A stretch of DNA of 6,883 nt from Bacillota bacterium (GTDB taxonomy: Bacteria > Bacillota > Clostridia > Christensenellales > Aristaeellaceae): contig JAEVYX010000078.1 in the NCBI GenBank assembly GCA_023392515.1, forward strand, positions 1 to 6,883, given 5' to 3'. The notes beneath the pieces were generated by a model, which saw only the letters and a list, made by a program, of their open reading frames with translations, did no database searches and was not told the origin of the DNA. Positions 1-6,177 of the stretch are shown here, piece after piece. Numbering within the stretch: position 1 is the stretch's first letter; every line of letters starts with the position of its first letter. The position numbers and the translations under genes are program-made.

Positions 1-149
1 GCTTCCATACGGCGGGGCCGGTCACAAGCGTCATACAGCTTCCACATATACCCTTCCGGCAAAAGCCATCCGCCAAGACCAACCCCGCGAAGTAGTATGG
101 GCTTGCCATCCAATAGGATATCACGCCCTGCCGCCTTTAAAAACCCCAT
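1..149 (-). CDS. Glycoside hydrolase family 5-like enzyme, N-terminal 49 codons (cut by left window edge)
   Basis: Only the start of the gene is present: an ATG at 149-147 opens a frame that stays open to base 1. The visible protein has a short leader (MGFLKAAGRDILLDGKP), then a beta-strand and loop reading LLRGVGLGGWLLPEGYMWK (residues 19-37), then DRPRRME (43-49). The 'LRGVxLGGWL' strand followed by 'EGYMW' is the usual opening of the TIM barrel in GH5 cellulase/exoglucanase-like proteins, which hydrolyse beta-linked glucans, mannans or related glycosides. There is no signal peptide, so the enzyme is inferred to be cytoplasmic and to act on sugar brought in by the transporter encoded just upstream. 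The start is supported by an AAGGGG ribosome site lying across the stop of the preceding permease gene, with 4 bases between the genes, so the two are almost certainly co-transcribed. Catalytic glutamates lie beyond the window; the exact substrate and subfamily cannot be stated. Confidence 0.8.
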   Translation of the reverse strand, partial: MGFLKAAGRDILLDGKPILLRGVGLGGWLLPEGYMWKLYDACDRPRRME

Positions 150-153
150 TCCG

Positions 154-984
154 TCACCCCTTCACTGCACCGTCGGCTATGCCCTGCAGAATACTTTTTT
201 GAAACAGGCTGTAAAACAGTATCATTGGCAGCGCAGCCAGAATCAGCGCACTTAATATGGCCGTCCAATCGCTGCTGTACTGGCCGAATAATGTATTGGT
301 GGACAAGAGCAGCGTGTATTTTTCATTCCGGCTTACCACAATCAATGGCAAGAGAAAGTCATTCCACACCCAAAGCACATTGGTAATAACCACCGTTGCA
401 GTGATTGGTGTCAATAGCGGCATCAGCACGCGAAAGAATGTCAATAGGAGACCGCAGCCGTCAATAGCGGCCGCCTCTTCAAGTTCAAATGGAATGCCCT
501 TAACGAAGCCATGATATAAGAAGATGGCCATGCTTACCCCAAGGCCGGCATATACCAGCGACAAGCCGAACAGTGAATTTTTTATGCCCAGCGTCAAAAC
601 TACCTTATACAAGGGAATCATTATGGAACTGAAGGGGATTAACATCGAAAACACAAACAGCGCAAACAGAAATCCGGACAGCTTTGTTTTCGTGCGGCAA
701 AGCCGCCAGCCGGCCAGGGAGGAAAAGAGCACCATCATCCCCACACCGCACACTGCTAATGTAACGGTATTGATAAGAGAGCGGAAATAATGCATTTTGC
801 CCAACGTTCTAACATAATTGTCCAGCTTCAGGTGTTTAGGCAGAGACAAAACATTAGTAAGAAGTTCGCCGTTGGTTTTAAACGAGTTCATCAGCGCCAT
901 GAGCAGCGGAAACAGGCAAAAGAAAGCGGCAATGCATAAAAAGGCATAGGCAGCAATACTCAAAAAGCGTCTTTGGGTTTTCAC
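154..984 (-). CDS. ABC sugar transporter permease, MalG/MsmG type (CUT1 family)
   Basis: This is one of two membrane subunits of a binding-protein-dependent carbohydrate importer. The 276-residue protein has about six hydrophobic segments (roughly residues 7-32, 68-92, 104-126, 136-158, 192-213 and 241-262). It carries the cytoplasmic EAA loop that docks the ATPase (residues 169-193: ELEEAAAIDG, then a MPLLTP end). It ends in GIADGAVKG, a tail typical of the MalG side of CUT1 transporters. The frame can be extended to an ATG at 1044, but those 20 extra residues are not family-like and lie wholly inside the upstream permease gene. The preferred start is GTG at 984-982, preceded by GGGAGCAGGAACT, which gives normal family length and a 4-base GTGA overlap with the stop of the MalF-type gene, a sign of translational coupling. 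The GH5-like gene follows after 4 bases. The substrate is an unspecified oligosaccharide; no ATPase gene is visible here. Confidence 0.95.
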   Translation of the reverse strand: MKTQRRFLSIAAYAFLCIAAFFCLFPLLMALMNSFKTNGELLTNVLSLPKHLKLDNYVRTLGKMHYFRSLINTVTLAVCGVGMMVLFSSLAGWRLCRTKTKLSGFLFALFVFSMLIPFSSIMIPLYKVVLTLGIKNSLFGLSLVYAGLGVSMAIFLYHGFVKGIPFELEEAAAIDGCGLLLTFFRVLMPLLTPITATVVITNVLWVWNDFLLPLIVVSRNEKYTLLLSTNTLFGQYSSDWTAILSALILAALPMILFYSLFQKSILQGIADGAVKG

Positions 985-1865
985 AGTTCCTGCTCCCTGC
1001 CTTTCATCAGCTTTAGCTGTGCCATGGTAATTACCAGCACACACAAGAACAGCACCGTGGATTTTGCGGTGGCATACCCGTACCGTACATTGCCGCGAAA
1101 GGCTTCTTCATAAATGTTGACTGCCACCGTTTGCGTCGCCCGGCCAGGTCCGCCGCCGGTCAGGGTATATACAACATCAAATACCTGGAAGGAGGCATTC
1201 AGCGTCCAAAACACGCAGATGGTCAGGGCTGGCGTAATCATGGGAAACACCACACGCCAGAATATCTGCCAGGCGTTAGCTCCATCCAATTTCGCAGCCT
1301 CCGTCAATTGGGGGGATACGCCCTGCAGCGCAGCCATATAAATAATCATCAAATATCCCGCGATGCCCCATATGGATACGATAACGATAGCGATAGAAGC
1401 ATAGGTTGGATCACCGATCCAGGAATGGTTGAGGAATTTAAAACCCCAGTTGTCCGCCATATAGTACAGAACTTTGGTAAAAATGAACATCCACATGTAT
1501 CCGCCGATCACCATGCTGATCATGTTAGGCATATAAAAGATCGTGCGGAAAAAGCCTTTCATCCTTCTGCGTGATTCGATGATCACCGCCAGCGTCATCG
1601 CGCACGCATTGGCCAAAAGTACCATCACAACAACATACTTTGCCGTATACGCCATGGCATTCCAAAAGTAGGTGTCCGACAGAATCTCCTTGAAATTATC
1701 AAGCCCTACAAACTGAAAGGTTTTGCTGATGCCGTTCCAGTCGGTCATGGCATAGTAAAGCCCGGACGCGGCAGGATACAGTTTGAAAGCAGCATAGACC
1801 AATAGGGCAGGGAGCACAAACACAAGCAGCTGCAAGTTTTGCTTTGCTGTCTTTGCCTTCAACAC
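981..1865 (-). CDS. ABC sugar transporter permease, MalF/MsmF type (CUT1 family)
   Basis: This is the second membrane subunit of the importer, 294 residues long and of normal length for the family. The N-terminal membrane segment (about 12-33) ends in LYPAASGLYYAMTDW, which matches the family's opening; further hydrophobic segments lie near 74-96, 107-130, 156-180, 208-223 and 268-284. The EAA loop is at residues 189-212 (EAAKLDGAN, then VVFPMITP), and the MalF-type signature FDVVYTLTGGGP is at 229-240. The start is a GTG at 1865-1863 with an AAGGGAGGG ribosome site at 1869-1877; the next codon is TTG, so the start could be one codon later. The gene begins 76 bases after the binding-protein stop, with a strong hairpin between them, and overlaps the MalG-type gene by 4 bases. 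It should form a heterodimer with that protein in the cytoplasmic membrane. The specific sugar is unknown. Confidence 0.95.
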   Translation of the reverse strand: MLKAKTAKQNLQLLVFVLPALLVYAAFKLYPAASGLYYAMTDWNGISKTFQFVGLDNFKEILSDTYFWNAMAYTAKYVVVMVLLANACAMTLAVIIESRRRMKGFFRTIFYMPNMISMVIGGYMWMFIFTKVLYYMADNWGFKFLNHSWIGDPTYASIAIVIVSIWGIAGYLMIIYMAALQGVSPQLTEAAKLDGANAWQIFWRVVFPMITPALTICVFWTLNASFQVFDVVYTLTGGGPGRATQTVAVNIYEEAFRGNVRYGYATAKSTVLFLCVLVITMAQLKLMKGREQEL

Positions 1866-1889
1866 AATCCCTCCCTTCGTTTACGCTAA

Positions 1890-1918
1890 GCGGGCAGCAG
1901 GCGTTGCCTGCTGCCCGC
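1890..1918. other. Intercistronic 13-bp stem-loop between binding-protein and permease genes
   Basis: A perfect inverted repeat: GCGGGCAGCAGGC (1890-1902), loop GTT (1903-1905), GCCTGCTGCCCGC (1906-1918). The stem is very GC-rich and ends 24 bases before the MalF-type start, outside its ribosome site. In neither direction is it followed by a run of T, so it does not look like a standard intrinsic terminator. By analogy with hairpins behind other binding-protein genes, it probably protects the 3' end of the upstream message from exonucleases, or partly halts transcription, so that binding protein outnumbers permease. The structure is seen directly; its role is inferred. Confidence 0.85.
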
Positions 1919-1941
1919 GTCATTGATTGTTGAATGATGTA

Positions 1942-3186
1942 CTAATTCAGCTTGTTGGCGTTTTGGAAAGCCTTATCCATCCGTTCGATGAACTGATCCT
2001 GGGTCACAGAGCCCACATAATATTCCTGCAAAAGCTTGCCCTGCTCTTCGGTAACGGCGTTTGGCAGCACCAGGTCCTGATAAGCACGGCCCATTGCCAC
2101 ATAGCTTGCGGCATCCGCCACCCAGGATTGCGCCTCAAAAGTGTGCACGGTAGCCAGGGGGTTAAAAACGCAGCTTTGGAAAAGAGCCGAGGAATCCTTG
2201 TCATCCAGCACATAATTAGCGAACTTTAATGCCAGGTCCATCTCTTTGCTTTGGGGATACACCGCCAGCGTGGTAGATGTGGACAGGTTCACACGTGTGC
2301 ATTCGGGATTGTCATTGACCGGCAGCGGGAACACGCCCAGCTTCATGTCGGGGTTGGTTTCCATAATGGTACCGGCAGCCCAGGTTCCCTGAACGAACAT
2401 TGCGGCCTTGCCGATTGCAAAATCCGCCGCGCCGGCCTGGGATCCTTCCTCCATAGCGCGCTCGGTCCCGTTTTGCATGATAACGTCGATGGGCCCAAAG
2501 ATGTCGCGCACTTCTTCGTAGGAGCCTTCGTCTTTATACATTCTGTCTACCCAATCGGGGAGCTCGCCGGAGACCTTGCCGCCCAAGGTCAGCGCAGTCA
2601 TCAATTGGGGAACCCACTGCTCCTGGTAAGCCAGCATAAAAGGGGTATAGCCCTTTGCCTCTAAGGCTTCGCAAACAGCCTTCAGTTCGGACAAGGTATT
2701 CGGCGGGGTCAGTCCGCATTCTTCAAAGATGGTTTTGTTATACAGCACACCCCAGGCCTGGCTCTCAATCGGCACAGCCAGCAGTTTGCCGTCCAGGGAA
2801 ACCGTTGCCTTGACGTTTTCATAGATCTTGGATGCCAGGGGCTCGTTGCTCAAATCCGTCAAGTGACCAGCCTTATTATACATACTGATGATATTGCTGT
2901 GCAGCGTATAAAGGTCGGGAGCGTCATCTCCCGCAAGCCTGGCCTGCAGTACGCTTTCATATTGGTCAGAACTGGGCATTTCCAAGGTTACCTTAACCTT
3001 GATATTTTCTTCGGCCAGCATTTTGCTTTCAAACTGGTCCACATAGGTTTGCCACTGGTCCATGTACTGGGGAAAGCCCATCATAATGTTCAGTTCAGCC
3101 TCACGCGGCGCGGAAGCAGCCATCGCCGGCACGCAAAGGGAGAGCGCCAGGGTAAGGGCTAGGGTCAAAACGGCAATCCTCTTCAT
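1942..3186 (-). CDS. Extracellular sugar-binding protein of ABC transporter (SBP family 1, UgpB/MsmE-like)
   Basis: This is the solute receptor of the importer, 414 residues, normal for family 1 binding proteins. Residues 1-23 are a signal peptide (MKR, a hydrophobic core, then PAMA before AS at 24). The mature part begins AELNIMMGFPQ and carries family hallmarks: GDDAPDLYTL (86-95), GKLLAVPIESQAWGVLYNKT (133-152), GKAAMFVQGTWAAGTI (259-274), a SSTT-like substrate-face strand near 302-306 and FANYVLDD (322-329). The start is set by an excellent TAAGGAGG site six bases before the ATG. It is oddly lacking a canonical lipobox: the only cysteine in the signal region is C18 in LSLC, with Leu where Gly, Ala or Ser is expected at -1, so ordinary signal peptidase I cleavage after A23 looks more likely. 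It is first in the transport operon, directly behind its own regulated promoter. The substrate cannot be read from the sequence. Confidence 0.95.
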   Translation of the reverse strand: MKRIAVLTLALTLALSLCVPAMAASAPREAELNIMMGFPQYMDQWQTYVDQFESKMLAEENIKVKVTLEMPSSDQYESVLQARLAGDDAPDLYTLHSNIISMYNKAGHLTDLSNEPLASKIYENVKATVSLDGKLLAVPIESQAWGVLYNKTIFEECGLTPPNTLSELKAVCEALEAKGYTPFMLAYQEQWVPQLMTALTLGGKVSGELPDWVDRMYKDEGSYEEVRDIFGPIDVIMQNGTERAMEEGSQAGAADFAIGKAAMFVQGTWAAGTIMETNPDMKLGVFPLPVNDNPECTRVNLSTSTTLAVYPQSKEMDLALKFANYVLDDKDSSALFQSCVFNPLATVHTFEAQSWVADAASYVAMGRAYQDLVLPNAVTEEQGKLLQEYYVGSVTQDQFIERMDKAFQNANKLN

Positions 3187-3192
3187 AGGTAT

Positions 3193-3200
3193 CCTCCTTA
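3193..3200 (-). promoter_or_regulatory. Strong ribosome binding site of the binding-protein gene
   Basis: TAAGGAGG is almost fully complementary to the 16S rRNA 3' end and stands six bases before the ATG at 3186. It fixes the start codon and fits the high expression expected for a binding protein. Confidence 0.9.
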
Positions 3201-3208
3201 AGCATTAT

Positions 3209-3218
3209 TGACCGGTCA
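3209..3218. promoter_or_regulatory. Palindrome TGACCGGTCA in the transporter leader (possible operator)
   Basis: A perfect 10-bp palindrome lies between the candidate -10 box and the ribosome site of the binding-protein gene, where a bound repressor would block RNA polymerase. With flanking bases (TGTGACCGGTCA) it weakly recalls a catabolite-response element, but the right half-site does not fit well. The repeat is certain; its function is a guess. Confidence 0.35.
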
Positions 3219-3232
3219 CATTCGGTATCTTG

Positions 3233-3238
3233 ATTATA
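3233..3238 (-). promoter_or_regulatory. Candidate -10 box (TATAAT) of the transport operon
   Basis: Read on the minus strand this is a perfect TATAAT, 47 bases before the binding-protein ATG, which would give a leader of about 40 bases. No good -35 hexamer lies 16-18 bases upstream (ATGCTA occupies the place at 17), while a TTGACA is 23 bases away. A consensus -10 with a poor -35 suggests an activator-dependent promoter, fitting control by the AraC-type response regulator encoded next door. A second TATAAT sits at 3268-3273, also without a properly spaced -35. Confidence 0.6.
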
Positions 3239-3246
3239 GACGGAAT

Positions 3247-3263
3247 CAATGCAAATAGCATTG
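3247..3263. promoter_or_regulatory. Inverted repeat CAATGC-N5-GCATTG at the promoter's -35 region
   Basis: Six-base arms with a 5-base centre (AAATA on the plus strand) cover the place where the -35 box of the 3233-3238 promoter should be. A dimeric regulator bound here would directly control polymerase access. It partly overlaps the proximal direct repeat at 3260-3267, so the two may compete or form one composite site. The repeat is seen in the sequence; the role is inferred. Confidence 0.4.
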
Positions 3264-3290
3264 TCAAATTATAACCTCACGGATTGTCAA
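3260..3290 (-). promoter_or_regulatory. Two direct repeats TTGACAAT, 23 bp apart (candidate response-regulator sites)
   Basis: On the minus strand, TTGACAAT occurs at 3290-3283 and again at 3267-3260, both within similar A/T flanks (AAATTGACAAT and AATTTGACAAT). The spacing of 23 bp is close to two DNA turns, placing both copies on about the same face of the helix just upstream of the -10 box. Tandem direct sites of this kind are the usual arrangement for AraC-type activators, each monomer of which has two helix-turn-helix units. An alternative reading is two -35-like TTGACA boxes of tandem weak promoters, but neither is spaced 16-18 bases from a TATAAT (11 and 23 are seen). Confidence 0.5.
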
Positions 3291-3307
3291 TTTGTAATGA
3301 GCGGCCA

Positions 3308-4405
3308 TTAACCGCCCGATTTTGCCATCTCACCTGGTGTCATACCATAGAAGCGTTTGAAGGATTTGTGAAAGTGGGCAGGGTCAGAAAAGCCGGTCAT
3401 CTCCGCCGCTTCCTTGGGCGGTATATGCATGTCGCAAAGAAGCGCTTTCGCCTTTTCCATGCGCAGGCGCATTACGAAATCAGAAAAGCTGTCTCCTGTA
3501 TGATTTTTAAACACTTTGCTCAAATATTCTCTGGAAACATAAAAATGCGCTGCCGTTTCCTCCAGCGTAATTCCCTGACTGGCATTTTCCAGGACGTATT
3601 GCACAACACCGTCCACATCCAGGCGGCCTCGTGTGCGAATTTGCCGTTCCATTCCTTCCACAGCTTGGAGATACACCTTTTGAACGTGGCGAAGCATGCC
3701 CTGATAGGTTGTTTCCCGGCTGAACACAAAAGCAGTCTCTTCCTTTGTTAATATTTCCGTCACAGCAAAGCCTTCACCCACGATATACCGCTGCAGCATG
3801 CCCATAAGGTCGTAATACAGCGCCACAAGCAGGCCTTTGGGCATTGATCCATCATCACTTTTCCCAGGCAGCAATTGCATGCGTTCCAAGCAGTTTGCAA
3901 GAACATCCTGCCTTTTCAAACGAAGGCATTCCAAAAGAGCAGTGCGCTGCGCCAAATATTCTCCAATCCAGCTAATATTCAAAAAGCCATCCAAACCCTC
4001 CGCCTGTTCCGGCTGGGTATGCTTTTGTGCGTCCAGCTCCGCAACGCAGCGGGCAAGCTGGCTGTTCAATTCATCCGGCTTTACGGGCTTGAGCAAATAG
4101 TCTGTCACGCCAAGGTGCATGGCGCCTCTGACAAACGCAAAGTCATCATACCCGCTGATAACGATCACCCTTGCCCGTTGATCGGCTTCCCGAAGGTTTC
4201 TGATCATGGAGATGCCGTCCATATGAGGCATCTTAATATCTGTAATAACAATATCCGGTTTCAATCGGCGGATTAATTCCAGGCCGTATTCCCCATCGGA
4301 AGCTTCCCCGGCTACGGATAAGCCCAGCCCCTCCCAATCCCCAAGGCTTTTGATCACTTCTCTCGTCCAGGGCTCATCGTCGATCAGGATTACATTGTAG
4401 GCCAT
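3308..4405 (-). CDS. Two-component response regulator with AraC-type DNA-binding domain (YesN-like)
   Basis: This is the cytoplasmic output half of a carbohydrate-sensing two-component system, 365 residues. The receiver domain (about 3-120) shows the acidic pair D9/D10, phospho-acceptor D56 in IVITDIKMP, S84 in VISGYDD and K106 in YLLKPVKP. A linker of about 140 residues without recognisable motifs follows (121-262). The C-terminal AraC domain (about 264-360) holds two helix-turn-helix units: ITLEETAAHFYVSREYLSKV (279-298), then KEAAEMTGFS with FHKSFKRFYGMTPGEM (331-360). It is shorter than many YesN proteins, which commonly reach about 500 residues, mainly through a smaller middle region. 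The ATG at 4405-4403 follows an AGGGGAGGGA site that lies inside the kinase gene; the two frames overlap by 16 bases, so they are translationally coupled. It most likely activates the promoter at 3187-3307 in front of the transporter genes. There is no clear terminator behind it. Confidence 0.97.
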   Translation of the reverse strand: MAYNVILIDDEPWTREVIKSLGDWEGLGLSVAGEASDGEYGLELIRRLKPDIVITDIKMPHMDGISMIRNLREADQRARVIVISGYDDFAFVRGAMHLGVTDYLLKPVKPDELNSQLARCVAELDAQKHTQPEQAEGLDGFLNISWIGEYLAQRTALLECLRLKRQDVLANCLERMQLLPGKSDDGSMPKGLLVALYYDLMGMLQRYIVGEGFAVTEILTKEETAFVFSRETTYQGMLRHVQKVYLQAVEGMERQIRTRGRLDVDGVVQYVLENASQGITLEETAAHFYVSREYLSKVFKNHTGDSFSDFVMRLRMEKAKALLCDMHIPPKEAAEMTGFSDPAHFHKSFKRFYGMTPGEMAKSGG

Positions 4406-6177
4406 GCATCTCCCTCCCCTGTGGCTCGAATCAGCAGCGTTATGGTCGTCCCTGTACCAGGTTGGCTGTCTACACCAACGCCGTAGGGTGCTCCAAATTT
4501 CAATCGAATTCTGGAATTGACATTGTTCAGACCGATATGCGCACCGGCAGCAATGGCGTTTTCAGCGCCCTTCCCCAATTCCTCCCGGATGTATTGGAGC
4601 CTTTCTTTTGACATGCCAAGGCCATTGTCAGTGATGGTAAGCAGCATGTCGCCTTCGTTTACGATTCTTGCATGAAGGCTCAATTCCCACGCTCCCGGCT
4701 TTTCCGCCAGGCCATGCTCCAGGCTGTTTTCTGCCATGGGCTGCAAAATGAGCTTGGGAATTAAGACCTCCAGGCATTCCGGCGCAATATCCCTGCTGAT
4801 TTTGATGCGGTTTCCAAACCGCCCGTTCTGTATGGACAGATAGCTGTCCAGATACTTGATTTCTTCCTTCAAAGGCACCATTTCTTTGGAAAAGCTTAAG
4901 GAATAGCGCAGGATATCGCTCAAATCCACTGTCATGGCGTATATCTCAGGCGCATTCTTTTTCAAAGCCATGCCGCCAATGCTCTGCAGTGTGTTATACA
5001 GGAAATGAGGATTGATCTGCGCCTGCAAAGCCCGCAGCTGGGCGGAACGCATTTCTATTTTCGTTTGGAACTTCTGGGCAATCAGTTCCTGGTTCCTGAT
5101 CATCATCAAATGAAAGCTGTCTTCCAGCAAACCAATTTCATCGGTGCGCAGCCCGGCGCTTTCTCTTGCGCTGTATTCACGGATGGTTACATGCTGCATT
5201 TTTTCCGCCAACTGAATGATGGGCCTGCTGACAATACGCGTAAACAAAAGAGCCAAACCCAGCGCGCCCAGAAGGCCGAACAGGGCTGCCAGCAAGCCAA
5301 CCCAAAGGGTTTTGCTGATTGGGGATGTGATAACCCTCCCCGGCACCAGCTGCAAAATTCGCAGCTTTCCCCGGCTGACCGTTCTTGTAAAAAGATAATT
5401 GTCTTCGTACTTTATTTCCTTCGTTCCGGCTTCTGATAGGGATGTATACAGTTTATCGTATTCCGCCTCATTCCATGCAATTTCTTCATTCCCCGCGGAT
5501 GCCACAAGCTGGCCGGCATCATTGAGCATCAACAGCGATTCATCGGTACTGGAACGTATGTTATTCAACAGATCTACAAAGGCCGCAGGTTTTACCCGCA
5601 TGACTGCCAACGCTAAAGGCGTATTCGTTTCAAAACGGTTGATTTGATGCATAACCAGAATGTCGCCGCCATCCCGCATGAGCACCATATTGGTTTGCAG
5701 GGATGGGTCCCGGCTCTTCCATATGTCAAGCCGGTTCTCTGTCTGGTCCAGACTGGCCCCAGAACGTTTAGCGGTCAGTACCGTGTCATTTTGCAAATTA
5801 TAAAGCTCTATGGAGTGGATATTGGCATTCATGCTGATAATGGCATTGATGGCAGTAATCAGCCGCCATCTGGCCGCATAATTCAGTTCTCCCCCAGGCT
5901 GGCACCACTGCTGGATATCCGCCTTTGTGTCTTTGTCCACTTCCAGGGAATAGAACTGGTCGGAGTATTCCTTCAAGCTCAATTCCAGCCGTTCTTCCAG
6001 CCAGCCGATGCTCATATGCCTTATGCTAATCACCTGTTCATACAGTGAATCGTAGGTGGTTTTCATTGCAAACAGGGTAACAAGAAGCACAAGGCCTATG
6101 GAAATGCCCGCCATGCCCCAAAACATTTTCTGTTTCAGTGTCAACCCTTTACGCTTCACAGGTTCTGCACTTGTCAT
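4390..6177 (-). CDS. Sensor histidine kinase, YesM/LytS-type (HAMP + His_kinase + HATPase_c)
   Basis: This is the membrane sensor of the two-component pair, 595 residues, normal for YesM-like kinases. Membrane helices at about 18-37 and 290-313 enclose an extracellular sensing region of about 250 residues. A HAMP linker follows (about 314-366, with SRPIIQLAEKM and DEIGLLEDSF), then a coiled stretch and the His_kinase motif QAQINPHFLYNTLQSI with the phosphorylated H391. The ATP-binding domain shows QPMAENSLEHG (N484 of the N box), TDNGLGM (515-522) and HIGLNNVNSRI plus GTGTTITLLI (547-583). All key residues are present. The ATG at 6177-6175 follows a modest GGGGGA site six bases upstream. It overlaps the regulator gene by 16 bases. 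Family members sense external saccharides, directly or through a binding protein, and phosphorylate a YesN-like partner; the ligand here is unknown. Confidence 0.97.
   Translation of the reverse strand: MTSAEPVKRKGLTLKQKMFWGMAGISIGLVLLVTLFAMKTTYDSLYEQVISIRHMSIGWLEERLELSLKEYSDQFYSLEVDKDTKADIQQWCQPGGELNYAARWRLITAINAIISMNANIHSIELYNLQNDTVLTAKRSGASLDQTENRLDIWKSRDPSLQTNMVLMRDGGDILVMHQINRFETNTPLALAVMRVKPAAFVDLLNNIRSSTDESLLMLNDAGQLVASAGNEEIAWNEAEYDKLYTSLSEAGTKEIKYEDNYLFTRTVSRGKLRILQLVPGRVITSPISKTLWVGLLAALFGLLGALGLALLFTRIVSRPIIQLAEKMQHVTIREYSARESAGLRTDEIGLLEDSFHLMMIRNQELIAQKFQTKIEMRSAQLRALQAQINPHFLYNTLQSIGGMALKKNAPEIYAMTVDLSDILRYSLSFSKEMVPLKEEIKYLDSYLSIQNGRFGNRIKISRDIAPECLEVLIPKLILQPMAENSLEHGLAEKPGAWELSLHARIVNEGDMLLTITDNGLGMSKERLQYIREELGKGAENAIAAGAHIGLNNVNSRIRLKFGAPYGVGVDSQPGTGTTITLLIRATGEGDAWPTM

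Noticed and set aside
985..1044. 20-codon N-terminal extension of the MalG-type permease from an ATG at 1044
   Set aside because: The added residues are hydrophilic, unlike the family, and lie wholly inside the upstream permease gene. The GTG at 984 with its coupled overlap is the better start.
1131..1574. 147-codon plus-strand frame opposite the MalF-type permease
   Set aside because: It is antisense to a well-supported membrane protein gene, rich in His, Arg and Pro as expected of a shadow frame, and has no recognisable domain.
1890..1918. Intrinsic terminator at the intercistronic hairpin
   Set aside because: No T-tract follows the stem in either direction and the next gene clearly belongs to the same operon, so it is listed as a stem-loop and not as a terminator.
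3268..3290. TTGACA (3290-3285) with TATAAT (3273-3268) as a standard promoter
   Set aside because: The spacer is only 11 bases, too short for a normal housekeeping promoter. The boxes are better seen as part of the repeat array.
3301..3320. Short stem (GCGG...CCGC) at the end of the response-regulator gene as a terminator
   Set aside because: It has only about four pairs, lies partly within the coding end and has no T-rich tail; read-through into the transport operon cannot be excluded.
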